This document shows, in pieces, positions 8,487 through 16,626 of a DNA stretch of 29,764 nucleotides. The notes beneath the pieces are model-generated. The model searched no databases, was not told the origin of the DNA, and was given only the letters and a program-made list of their open reading frames with translations. The translations under genes and the position numbers were made by a program. Origin of the DNA: JBGTLA01 sp041744375 (GTDB lineage: Bacteria; Actinomycetota; Acidimicrobiia; Spongiisociales; ZC4RG35); contig JBGTLA010000083.1 of assembly GCA_041744375.1 (NCBI GenBank), forward strand, positions 1 to 29,764, in the 5' to 3' direction. The first letter of the stretch is position 1; each line of letters begins with the position of its first letter.

Positions 8487-8719
8487 GATTCGGACCTTAA
8501 CCGCCCCGGCCGGTAGACGGAGGGCCGTCTTCGAATCAGGCCTCTGATCTGCGCAACCCTGAACCCAACGACCGGAGCCGAGCGATCGGGAGCAGTAGTC
8601 GGTCTGGACTTCGAGGATGGTGCATCCGATTCGTGAACCTTGGTGCCCCCCGCCGCAGATACCTGGGTGCACCTGCTTGCGCCGGAGAGCCCGCTGGTGC
8701 GACGAAGAGCGTCCAAATC
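8487..8719. other. Intergenic stretch with competing small hairpins
   Basis: No gene is supported here. On the minus strand GCACC, GGTGC and GCACC occur in order (complements at 8696-8700, 8669-8673 and 8642-8646). The middle copy could therefore pair with either neighbour, giving mutually exclusive stems of only five pairs. This may be leader structure of the F420 oxidoreductase mRNA, or chance in GC-rich DNA. Confidence 0.25.
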
Positions 8720-11188
8720 TCAGAAGGAGGGGAGCCGGAATCCGGAACGGGCAATCACGAAGTCGCGGGACTCGTCGGCCAATCGCATCACCGCCTGCCA
8801 GTCGACGTGGAGGAGCTCGCCGTTACGTTTCATCACCCGCCCGGCGATGAGCACGGTGTCAACGTTGCCGGTGTCCATGCCGGCCACCACGGCGGTGACC
8901 GGGTCGTTGAGAGGTGTCACGTTCATCCGATCGGTGCGCAACAGCGTTATGTCGGCCTGCTTGCCGGGGGTGAGGCTGCCGACCTTGTGTTCCAGGCCGT
9001 TGGCGCGCGCCCCCTCCAGGGTGGCCCACTTGAGCACGTCGCGGGCCGATGCCGGGCGCTTGCCCTGAGCCATGGCCATGGCCCGCTGCAAGCCGAGCAC
9101 CGAGCGCATCTGGTTGAACATGTCAGAGGGGACGTTGGTCTCCACATCGATGCTGAGGCTGGGAGCAAGACCCCGATCGAGGAACTTCTGGATCGGTGGC
9201 ATCCCGTGACCCATCATCATCTCCACCGGCGAGGCCAGCGACACGGTCCCTCCCGTGTCCACGATCATCTGGATCTCGGTGTCGTTCAAGGTGGTGCAGT
9301 GGATGTAAGTCGTATCCGGCCCCAGCAAACCTGCTTCGCCGAACTCCTGCAGCTTGCGGTCCTGGCCGTAGCTGCCGACTCCGACATGTGTGGTGATGCG
9401 AGCACCTGTCTCTCGGGCGAGCTTCCAGTGATCGCGCGACACTTCGAAGTCGGTGAACTCAGGCCCGGGGGCGGCCAGCGCCAGCGTGAGCATCTGGTCC
9501 CTGGTCGAGAAGTGCTCGGTGGCAGTTCGCACGAACCAGCTCGGCTGCCGCTCCTCCCATTTGCCCCACCACGGGAACCCGTAGGCAAACACACCCCGCA
9601 AGCCAGAGTCTTCCAGCGCCTCGACGACGGCGTCGGTGTGTGCGGGCGACCCCTGGATGTGCGACCAGTCGAGGAGGGTGGTGATTCCGGCGTCGATGGC
9701 GCCCAGCGCCGAGACCAGGTTTCCCACATAGGCATCCTCGGGCCGAAACGCAGGCGCAAGCTTGTGGAGCACGAATGAGATGTAGCTGGTGCGGCCCTCC
9801 AGGGGAACGTCGGTGCCTATGTTGCGTAACAGACCCTCCCAAATGTGGCGGTGGGTGTCGACGAAGCCGGGCACCACGATCATGCCGGTGGCGTCGATCA
9901 CCTCGGCCCCGTCGGCAGAGATGCCCCTCCCCACCTGGAGAATCTCGTCCCCCTCGATCAGTACGTCCCCGGGGGCCAGGTCGCCGACCTCTGGGTCGAG
10001 ACTGATCACCGTCCCGCCCTTGATCAACTTGCGGCCCCGGTCCGGCACGCTGAAGTCGATGCCCGACGGATAGAAGTCCGGTACCGCCGTCTTCTCGACG
10101 ACCCGGCTGCCGACCACGAGGCGACGCGCCCGCCTGAAGTTCCGCTTGACCAGTTCCTTGAGGTCGCCCGCCTGGAACAGGATGATCCCCAACAGAACCA
10201 GGGCACCGATGATCATTGAGCCGTCGGTGGGAGTCAGCCCGAGGAACGGCAGCACGGTGAGGATGAGGGCCAGCAGCACCGCGGCGACGGTGCTGCCGAG
10301 GAACGTGGCCCGGCCCCCGGCGAGCGACGCACCACCGAGAACAGCGGCGGTGATGCTGTTGAGGGCAAATGGGGCCCCGATCTGGGCATTGCCGATCGGT
10401 GACCGCGCCATCACGAAGAAGGAGGCGACGGCGGCGAGGAGGCCGGCGAGTAACAGGGCGCGAACCCGAACCCAGTTGGTCCTGATCCCTCCCCGCTTGG
10501 CCGCCTGCTCGTCGAACCCGACCGCTCTCACCGCCAGACCGGACCCCGAGGCGTGGAGCCAGACGTCGAGCAGGCCGGCGCCGACGACGATGATTATGAA
10601 GGCGAGTGGGATCGGACCGATCCTGGAAGTCAAGACCGAGACGAGGTCGGGGCTGATGACACCCTGGGCCGTCGGCCGCAAGGTCAGTGAGATCCCGTCG
10701 AGGATGCTCAGAGTTGCCAGGGTGGCGATGATCGAGGGGATCTTCACCCCCCTGACCAGTCCGGCATTGACCAGCCCGAGCACCAGCCCACAACCGAGTA
10801 TCGCCGCCACCCCGATCAACAGCTGAGTCAGGCCGGCGTCGGTGCGGATCAGGAACGAGGCGATGATGACTCCGAAGCTGATCATCGCCCCCATCGAGAG
10901 GTCGAGGTAGCCGACGAGGATGGCGTGGGTCTGGCCGATGGCGGCCACGGCTAGAGGCATGGCGAGCAGAAGGATGTTGTAGACGTTGGCGTCGTTGAGG
11001 AACCCCTCGAATCGAGATGTGGTGTACCAGAGGAGTGCGGTGATCAGCAGCAACTGGAGGACCACCGGCATCCAGAGTCGGAACCTGATGACCTTGCGCC
11101 ACTTGTTCTTGTCCCGGGCGTTGCGCAGGATCTTGCGGAAGAGCTGACGGGTTTGATCGAGCGTGGTGGTCGTGATCGGCTCGCTCAC
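8720..11188 (-). CDS. Fusion: RbsC-type ABC permease + amidohydrolase
   Basis: 822 residues in one uninterrupted frame. Residues about 40-345 form a BPD_transp_2 permease like RbsC: roughly eight to ten hydrophobic segments, GYLDLSMGAMISFG near 93-106 and ITAAVLGGASLAGGRATFLG near 279-298. A basic linker (346-385) leads into a complete ATZ/TRZ-group amidohydrolase. That part has GGTVISLDP at 391, PGFVDTHRHIWEG (metal His446 and His448), AGITTLLDW, His601, IHCTT with His630, and Asp681 in SIDVETN, and it ends with the usual beta-sandwich strands (SLTPGKQADITLL). The amidohydrolase has no ATG or Shine-Dalgarno at its natural beginning; a GTG at codon 381 without a ribosome site is the only internal candidate. 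The catalytic part should face the cytoplasm at the exit of the channel. Its first codons overlap the ATPase gene by four bases. Substrate unknown. Confidence 0.9.
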   Translation of the reverse strand: MSEPITTTTLDQTRQLFRKILRNARDKNKWRKVIRFRLWMPVVLQLLLITALLWYTTSRFEGFLNDANVYNILLLAMPLAVAAIGQTHAILVGYLDLSMGAMISFGVIIASFLIRTDAGLTQLLIGVAAILGCGLVLGLVNAGLVRGVKIPSIIATLATLSILDGISLTLRPTAQGVISPDLVSVLTSRIGPIPLAFIIIVVGAGLLDVWLHASGSGLAVRAVGFDEQAAKRGGIRTNWVRVRALLLAGLLAAVASFFVMARSPIGNAQIGAPFALNSITAAVLGGASLAGGRATFLGSTVAAVLLALILTVLPFLGLTPTDGSMIIGALVLLGIILFQAGDLKELVKRNFRRARRLVVGSRVVEKTAVPDFYPSGIDFSVPDRGRKLIKGGTVISLDPEVGDLAPGDVLIEGDEILQVGRGISADGAEVIDATGMIVVPGFVDTHRHIWEGLLRNIGTDVPLEGRTSYISFVLHKLAPAFRPEDAYVGNLVSALGAIDAGITTLLDWSHIQGSPAHTDAVVEALEDSGLRGVFAYGFPWWGKWEERQPSWFVRTATEHFSTRDQMLTLALAAPGPEFTDFEVSRDHWKLARETGARITTHVGVGSYGQDRKLQEFGEAGLLGPDTTYIHCTTLNDTEIQMIVDTGGTVSLASPVEMMMGHGMPPIQKFLDRGLAPSLSIDVETNVPSDMFNQMRSVLGLQRAMAMAQGKRPASARDVLKWATLEGARANGLEHKVGSLTPGKQADITLLRTDRMNVTPLNDPVTAVVAGMDTGNVDTVLIAGRVMKRNGELLHVDWQAVMRLADESRDFVIARSGFRLPSF

Positions 11189-12750
11189 GGCACGTCCTGT
11201 TTGCTCGGCGACTTGGGCATCGCCACGCCCAGCGGCGACCGGGCTGCCCTCGACATACCCGGCCCCCGGACGATGGCCTCGACGATCCGGACCTCGTCGA
11301 GCTCGTCTCCCGGGATCTCTTCGACGATGGTGCCCCGGGACATGACCAGGACGCGATCGCAGAGCCCGGACAACTCGATCGGATCGCTCGACTTGACGAG
11401 GAGAGCTGCCCCGGCGTCGCTCCTCGACCGCAGCGCCTCGTAGATGTCGAAGCGGGAGCCGACGTCGACGCCTTGAGTCGGCTCATACGCCAGGATAACC
11501 GACGGGTCCTTCAGGAACGATCGGGCCACCGAGACCTTCTGCTGATTGCCGCCGGAGAGGAAGTCGACGGGCTGGTCGAGGGAAGGAGTCCGGATCTTGA
11601 GCTGCGCCACCAGATCCCTCACCGCCGTGCGCTCGGCCCTTCTGCGGAGGATGCCGAAAGTCGTGAACTTGCGGAGCGACTGGACGGTGGCGTTGACCCG
11701 CACCCCCAGGACTCCCATCAGTGCCTCCCGCTTGCGATTGCCCGGGAGCAGCATCAGACCCGCCGCCACCGGTTCGTGGGTGGAGACGAGGCTCAACTCC
11801 TGCCCGTCGCAGACGACGCGCCCCGCTCGGGGCGGGGTGCGGCCCGCGAGACAATCGAACATTTGGGGCTGGCCGTTGCCTTCGGCTCCGGCGATGCCGA
11901 CGATCTCGCCACTCTGCAGGGTGAAACTGACCGGCCCGAAGGACTGGCCCTGGAGACCGTCGACCGTCAGGACGTCTCGCGGCTCACCAAAGGACGGGGC
12001 GGGAGGGGGGAAAGCCGCCTCGAACGGGCGTCCCACGATCCGCTCCACCAACTCGGCCTCGCTGGTGGACCGGGCGTCGAACGTTCCCCGATTTCGACCG
12101 TCGCGGAGCACCGTGACCCGATCGGCCACCTCGAGTACCTCGGGAAGGCGATGGCTCACGTACACGACACCGACGCCTCGCTCCCGGCAGGCGAGGATCG
12201 TGCGATGAAGAGCCTCGACCTCGTCGGGACCCAGGGCGGTGGTCGGCTCGTCGAGGAGCAGCACCTTGGGATCGGTTACGAGCGCCTTGGCCACCTCGAA
12301 GAGCTGGCGCTCTGCCAGCGTGAGAAAACCGGCCGGAACATCGGGGAACAGCTCGATGTCCAGGTCGAAGCCGATGAGGAGCCGTCGCGCCCACTTCTTC
12401 CTCTGCCGATACGGCGGCCGCTTGTCGGGAGGGGCGGCCAAGTAGAAGTTGTTCTTGACCGGCTCGGCCCCTACCGACGAGCCGTCTTGATACGCCATGG
12501 CCAGGCCCAACCTGCGCGCCTGGGCCGGTGAGTCCGTGGTCAGTGGCTTACCCCCGATCTGGACCGTGCCCAGATCGGGGTCGACAAAACCAGAGGCGAT
12601 CCCGAGGAGAGTCGACTTCCCCGAGCCGTTCTCGCCCACCAGGGCGTGGATCTCGCCGGCGCGGCAGTCGAAGCTGACATCGGTCAGTGCCCGGACTGCC
12701 CCGAACTGACGGGACACACCCGTCAGTTCGAGGACCAGCCCGGCGGTCAT
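11185..12750 (-). CDS. RbsA-type double ATP-binding subunit of ABC importer
   Basis: 521 residues with two nucleotide-binding domains in tandem, as in sugar and nucleoside importers of the RbsA/MglA/YufO type. Domain 1: Walker A GENGSGKST (39-47), signature-like LTLAERQ (143-149), Walker B VLLLDEPT (163-170) and switch His200. Domain 2: a degenerate Walker A GAEGNGQPQ (288-296), normal for this family; a good signature LSGGNQQK (398-405); and a Walker B reading VILAYEPT (418-425), with Tyr422 where Asp is expected. ATP hydrolysis is therefore probably confined to one composite site. It overlaps the permease-amidohydrolase gene by four bases and lies 28 bases after the substrate-binding protein gene. 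Partners are the two different permeases and the lipoprotein encoded alongside. Confidence 0.92.
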   Translation of the reverse strand: MTAGLVLELTGVSRQFGAVRALTDVSFDCRAGEIHALVGENGSGKSTLLGIASGFVDPDLGTVQIGGKPLTTDSPAQARRLGLAMAYQDGSSVGAEPVKNNFYLAAPPDKRPPYRQRKKWARRLLIGFDLDIELFPDVPAGFLTLAERQLFEVAKALVTDPKVLLLDEPTTALGPDEVEALHRTILACRERGVGVVYVSHRLPEVLEVADRVTVLRDGRNRGTFDARSTSEAELVERIVGRPFEAAFPPPAPSFGEPRDVLTVDGLQGQSFGPVSFTLQSGEIVGIAGAEGNGQPQMFDCLAGRTPPRAGRVVCDGQELSLVSTHEPVAAGLMLLPGNRKREALMGVLGVRVNATVQSLRKFTTFGILRRRAERTAVRDLVAQLKIRTPSLDQPVDFLSGGNQQKVSVARSFLKDPSVILAYEPTQGVDVGSRFDIYEALRSRSDAGAALLVKSSDPIELSGLCDRVLVMSRGTIVEEIPGDELDEVRIVEAIVRGPGMSRAARSPLGVAMPKSPSKQDVP

Positions 12751-12778
12751 CGACTCTCCAGCGGGATCGCTTCGGTCA

Positions 12779-14182
12779 TCAGCCGCCGAACATCATCCCG
12801 AGAACGTCGTCTGCTACCAGGGAGGTACCCGAAACGACCGGGTTGGGCCGATCCGGATTGCAGTCGGCAGCGGTCACCTCCCGCATGACGTGAGGCACCG
12901 TGATCTCGGCCGGGACCTCATACCCCTGAAGGGTCAGCATCGCTGCCGTAACCGAGATCCGTGACTGGAAGTTGCCTCCCGCCGAGTAGTAGATGTTGTA
13001 GGTCGGCTCGTCCCGCTCCACCCAGTCACAGAACAGGCTCTGTTCGTCGGTGCGCAGGGCCAGAGTGAGATTCTCCACCGGAATCTCCAACTCTTGGTAG
13101 GCCTGCAGCCCGGACAGAATCCCGTCGGCATACTCGTAGGCGTATCCCCGGATCTCGGGGTTGGCGGTGAGCAAGCCCCGGAAGACGTCGGGAATGATCG
13201 GGTTGAACCAACTGGTGTCTCCGGTCGTGCTGTTCTCGTCGGCCGGGGGGTTGACCAGATTGAGGTCGGAGCCCAGGGCATCGATGGTGCATCGCTGCCA
13301 CCCGAGTGAGAGCGCGTTGCCCGGAGTACCACCGAGCAGCGCCACATCGCCCGAGCCGACTCCAGAGTTCAGGGTCTCGGCAAAGCTGTCGCCCAGCTCG
13401 CACAGGTCCTCTCCGACCACGGCGGTGTAGTCCTCACCGGGAGTGAGAGCACCTTCCTGTCCGGGCAGACCGACATAACCCGCAGAGAACGGGATGTAGG
13501 GAATGCCCGCCGCTTCGGCCTCGCGCACGACCGAGCCGAGTAGCGCTCCCATATCGGGGTAGCCGACGATGAAGTCGACGCCACTCTGGATCAGGAACCT
13601 GATGTCGTTCTCGTGGACGGCGGGATCCTGATCGAAGTTGGCCGCGGTCGAGATGATCCTGCCGATCTCGGGATAGGTGAGGGCTTGGAGAACGGCCTCC
13701 ATGTGGCTCACAGCGCGCCAGACGTTGACGTCGTTCCCGCCCCCGTCGGCGTAACCCATCACGAGCTCACCGCCGCTACCGGTGTCACACTGCTGGTTGG
13801 ACCAGCACTCCATCGCCTTGTCGACGGTGGCCTGATCCAGGTCTTGGTGGGCACGCGCCACCGAGGCCAGAATGATGTTCCAGCTCTCCTCGTCCGAGGG
13901 CTCCACCGGGCCCAAGGCCTTCTCCACCAGCGAGGCGTCGGCGGCGGTCGGGTCCTCGCCGAACTCCGCCAGCGGGTTGTCTTCGGGGGCTGCGGTCGTG
14001 GTGGTGTCGCCCATGTCTTCGGTCGTGGTCGGCCCCGCATCGGCGGTGGTAGTCGGCGCGTCGGTGGCGGTAGTGGGCGTGTCGGCGGCGGTGGTGGTCG
14101 GCTCTCCCGACTCGACACCGCTGCACGCCGCAGCCACCATCGCCAGCACCGCGACGAGGCCGATAATCTTGGTTCGTCTCAT
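12779..14182 (-). CDS. Substrate-binding lipoprotein of the ABC importer (periplasmic-binding-protein-like domain)
   Basis: 467 residues from the ATG at 14182. An ATG four codons upstream is less likely, because GGAGGAAGG lies between the two and serves the second. Residues 1-19 form a lipoprotein signal peptide with a VAAAC lipobox (Cys20). A low-complexity Thr/Ala/Asp linker follows to about residue 70, spacing the binding domain from the membrane. The rest looks like a type-1 periplasmic binding protein of the sugar/BMP class: FLIQSGVDFIVGYPDMGALL and 'AEAAGIPYIPFSAGY' are typical first-lobe hinge segments, and 'NPEIRGYAYEYADGILSGLQAY' is the second-lobe one. Ligand class cannot be read off. 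The protein would sit outside the membrane and feed the two RbsC-type permeases. The Thr-rich linker is typical of actinobacterial lipoproteins. Confidence 0.88.
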   Translation of the reverse strand: MRRTKIIGLVAVLAMVAAACSGVESGEPTTTAADTPTTATDAPTTTADAGPTTTEDMGDTTTTAAPEDNPLAEFGEDPTAADASLVEKALGPVEPSDEESWNIILASVARAHQDLDQATVDKAMECWSNQQCDTGSGGELVMGYADGGGNDVNVWRAVSHMEAVLQALTYPEIGRIISTAANFDQDPAVHENDIRFLIQSGVDFIVGYPDMGALLGSVVREAEAAGIPYIPFSAGYVGLPGQEGALTPGEDYTAVVGEDLCELGDSFAETLNSGVGSGDVALLGGTPGNALSLGWQRCTIDALGSDLNLVNPPADENSTTGDTSWFNPIIPDVFRGLLTANPEIRGYAYEYADGILSGLQAYQELEIPVENLTLALRTDEQSLFCDWVERDEPTYNIYYSAGGNFQSRISVTAAMLTLQGYEVPAEITVPHVMREVTAADCNPDRPNPVVSGTSLVADDVLGMMFGG

Positions 14183-14260
14183 TCCTTCCTCCATCTGGGC
14201 TCTAGTGAGCCTGTCTCGTCTCTCGTTGGATGGTCGACTGGTGTCCTCGAAACTCCTTTC

Positions 14261-15313
14261 TCAACCATTCCCATCGTTTGAGCTCGTGATCGTTTTCCCT
14301 TCCGGGCGCGTCGGTCTTCGCCGTTCGCGAAGCACCCGCTCCACGACTTTGATGATCCGATCGCCCGAAACCAGCATTCCACCGATGATCACCAGCCCGA
14401 ACACCACGAACTGGAGCGCAGTGGGAAGTCCCAGCGTGAGCAACATTTGGTTCAGGCCGGTGAGGAAGATGGCAGCGGCAAAGGTGGACAGGGCGCTGGC
14501 AAGGCCGCCGGTGAGAGAAGCGCCACCGATCACCACGGCTGCAATCGGCCCGAGGAGGTACTGATTGGCCGGAGCGACCCCGGGCGTGCGGAGCAAACCG
14601 GCCAGCGCCGCCCCGGCGATGGCGTAGAAGACGGCGGCCACCACGTAGACCAATATCTGGTTCAGGTTCACCCGGACTCCGACCACGTGCGAGGCGACAG
14701 GGTTCGCCCCTACCACCTGGAACCTGCGTCCCACGGCGGTGTATCTGAAGGCGAGGATGAGACCGACGGTGAGCAGCGCCCCGATCCAGAAGACGGTGTT
14801 CATGCCGAAGATGCGGGTGCTCGTCCACTGTGACCAGCCGGTGGGCACAGAGCTCTGGACCGGGAAGGTCCGCCCGTAGCGATTGACGACACCGATGACC
14901 ACCTGGCCGACCGCCAGCGTGACGATCAAGGCGTTGAGCTTGAAGCCCCCGATCAGGATCCCGTTGGCCAGCCCGATGAGGGCGGCGGCGCCGACGGCGG
15001 TGAGGAGCGCCAAGCCGATACGTTCGTCTGACTGCTGGCCGACTCCGACCACGATCGCTGCCGCCAGCGTGACGGTGCCCGGGGTGCTGAGGTCGATCCC
15101 GCCAGTCATGATCACGAGCATCTGGCCCAGTGCCGTGATGCCTAGCAGTGCCCCGTAGGGCGCGATCGCCCGCAGCGACACACCGCCGAGGGTGGCCGGC
15201 GCCCAGATCGACGCTACGAAGAGGAGGACGAGAATCGCCAGGTAGACCGGCAGGTACCGGGACGCCACCACGAACGAGGTGAGGGCGGTAGAAGACACTC
15301 GGGTCGACGTCAT
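14261..15313 (-). CDS. RbsC-type ABC permease (second, unfused)
   Basis: 350 residues with about eight to ten hydrophobic helices of the BPD_transp_2 family. Seen: ALGQMLVIMTGGIDLSTPGT (about 62-81), NGILIGGFKLNALIVTLAVG (about 117-136), FRYTAVGRRFQVVGANPVAS (cytoplasmic coupling region) and 'AAVVIGGASLTGGLASALST', the same conserved segments as the permease half of the fusion protein. Two non-identical permeases with one ATPase point to a heterodimeric channel, as in BmpA/YufPQ nucleoside importers. The ATG at 15313 overlaps the upstream amidohydrolase stop by four bases. It is followed by a 78-base gap containing the ribosome site of the lipoprotein gene. Confidence 0.92.
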   Translation of the reverse strand: MTSTRVSSTALTSFVVASRYLPVYLAILVLLFVASIWAPATLGGVSLRAIAPYGALLGITALGQMLVIMTGGIDLSTPGTVTLAAAIVVGVGQQSDERIGLALLTAVGAAALIGLANGILIGGFKLNALIVTLAVGQVVIGVVNRYGRTFPVQSSVPTGWSQWTSTRIFGMNTVFWIGALLTVGLILAFRYTAVGRRFQVVGANPVASHVVGVRVNLNQILVYVVAAVFYAIAGAALAGLLRTPGVAPANQYLLGPIAAVVIGGASLTGGLASALSTFAAAIFLTGLNQMLLTLGLPTALQFVVFGLVIIGGMLVSGDRIIKVVERVLRERRRPTRPEGKTITSSNDGNG

Positions 15314-16626
15314 ATCGTTTCACCCGCCCCCGCCATGAGGCCGGCAGCTTCAGCCACCCGCCGCTGGGCGCCGGTGGCCAGACCTCGGACCCGGCCCACG
15401 TCGGCGGTCAGCTCACCTTCACGCATGAGGACACGACCACCACACAACACCCAATCGACGTTGGAGGTGTCCATACCCCAGACGACGGCTCCGATTGGGT
15501 CGTTGATCGGCCAGATGTTGGGCCGATCGGCGCGGAGCACGATGATGTCGGCCTGCTTTCCGGGCTCGAGTGACCCGGTGACGGCTCCTAGTCCCACAGC
15601 CCGAGCCCCGTCGATGGTGGCGAAGCGAATCACCTCCCGGGTGGTGAGCAGGTTGGGGAGGCCACCTTTCCCCGCAAGCTTCAGGTCGAAGTGCGTGGCA
15701 TGTTGGATCGAGTTGGTGGCCCGCATCTGAGCGAAGATGTCACCGGGGGTGAGGTTCTCGCTGTCGACGCCCAGGCCGGGACGGACCCCACGATCGATCA
15801 GCTCCTGGACGGGAGGCAACCCTTTTCCGTCGGCCATCTCACTGGAAGGCGCGAGTGCGACGGTGACGTGGTGGGCGGCGATGGCGTCGAGGTCTGCACC
15901 ATCGAGATGAGAACAGTGGACGAGCGTCACGTGATCGCCCAACAACCCGCGGCGGCCCAACTCGGCGACGACACCGGTTGGGGAGGGATCAGATCCGGCG
16001 TGGGCGTGGATGCGCAAGCCGAGCTGGCGCGCCGCCTCCCAATCCGCCGCCACGCCCTCGATGTCGTCCAAAGTGGGATCGGCCGGCCCGAACGCGATCG
16101 ACGTCGAGGCACCAACAACCCCCTCCCCTCGCGCCGCTAGCCGACGGAGATCCTCGCCGAGGTCGACCCGCCTCCTCATCCCGTGCACGTACACGGTGCG
16201 CAGGCCAGAGTCGCGGTGAGCCTCCAATGCGGCGTCGACCTGCCCGACCTCCGGCGAGAAGTCGGCCCAGTCGACCACCGTGGTGATCCCCGCCTCGGCC
16301 GCTCCGAGAAGACCGACCAGCGTGGCGGCGTAAACGTCGTCGGGCCGGTAATGGGGGCCGTAGTCGGTCCGCCCGGGCGAGCCGTCCCCTGGGGGCTGGC
16401 CGAGGTTGCGGAACAGTGACTTCCAGACATGGCGGTGGGTATCCACGAAGCCGGGCATGACGATGGCGTTGGTGGCGTCTAGCGGCTCGGCGCCGCGGGC
16501 ACGAAGCTGCGGTCCAACCTCGACGATCACACCGTCTTCGACGTGCACGTCGGCTTCGCCGTAGTTGGGCGTCCCACTCCCCAAGGTGAGAACCCAGCCA
16601 CCGCGGATCAGGAAACTGCCAGTCAT
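15310..16626 (-). CDS. Amidohydrolase (ATZ/TRZ-like, metal-dependent deaminase/hydrolase group)
   Basis: 438 residues from the ATG at 16626, which overlaps the E1 beta stop by four bases. TIM-barrel amidohydrolase with PGFVDTHRHVWKS carrying the HxH pair (His64, His66), AGITTVVDWADF, IHAHAGSDP (about 206-214), LVHCSHLD with His237, and Asp288 in GVDSEN. It closes with GSLEPGKQADIIVLRADRPN and a GAVVWGMDTSNVDWVLCGG beta-sandwich segment. It is clearly paralogous to the amidohydrolase half of the downstream fusion protein, sharing the unusual 'THRH-x-W' and 'GMDT-x-NVD' strings. The group includes atrazine-type chlorohydrolases, 8-oxoguanine deaminase and S-adenosylhomocysteine deaminase; which bond is cut cannot be decided here. 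Cytoplasmic, no signal peptide. Confidence 0.9.
   Translation of the reverse strand: MTGSFLIRGGWVLTLGSGTPNYGEADVHVEDGVIVEVGPQLRARGAEPLDATNAIVMPGFVDTHRHVWKSLFRNLGQPPGDGSPGRTDYGPHYRPDDVYAATLVGLLGAAEAGITTVVDWADFSPEVGQVDAALEAHRDSGLRTVYVHGMRRRVDLGEDLRRLAARGEGVVGASTSIAFGPADPTLDDIEGVAADWEAARQLGLRIHAHAGSDPSPTGVVAELGRRGLLGDHVTLVHCSHLDGADLDAIAAHHVTVALAPSSEMADGKGLPPVQELIDRGVRPGLGVDSENLTPGDIFAQMRATNSIQHATHFDLKLAGKGGLPNLLTTREVIRFATIDGARAVGLGAVTGSLEPGKQADIIVLRADRPNIWPINDPIGAVVWGMDTSNVDWVLCGGRVLMREGELTADVGRVRGLATGAQRRVAEAAGLMAGAGETI

Noticed and set aside
8600..8720. Possible glycine-type riboswitch before the F420 oxidoreductase
   Set aside because: A few strings (GCGCAAGC, CAGGTATC) recall the aptamer, but the conserved GGGAGAG and CUCUCAGG-like cores and their pairing are absent.
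9459..11486. Minus-strand open frame of about 675 codons in another phase
   Set aside because: Arg/Pro/Gly-rich shadow overlapping the permease-amidohydrolase and ATPase genes; no domain pattern.
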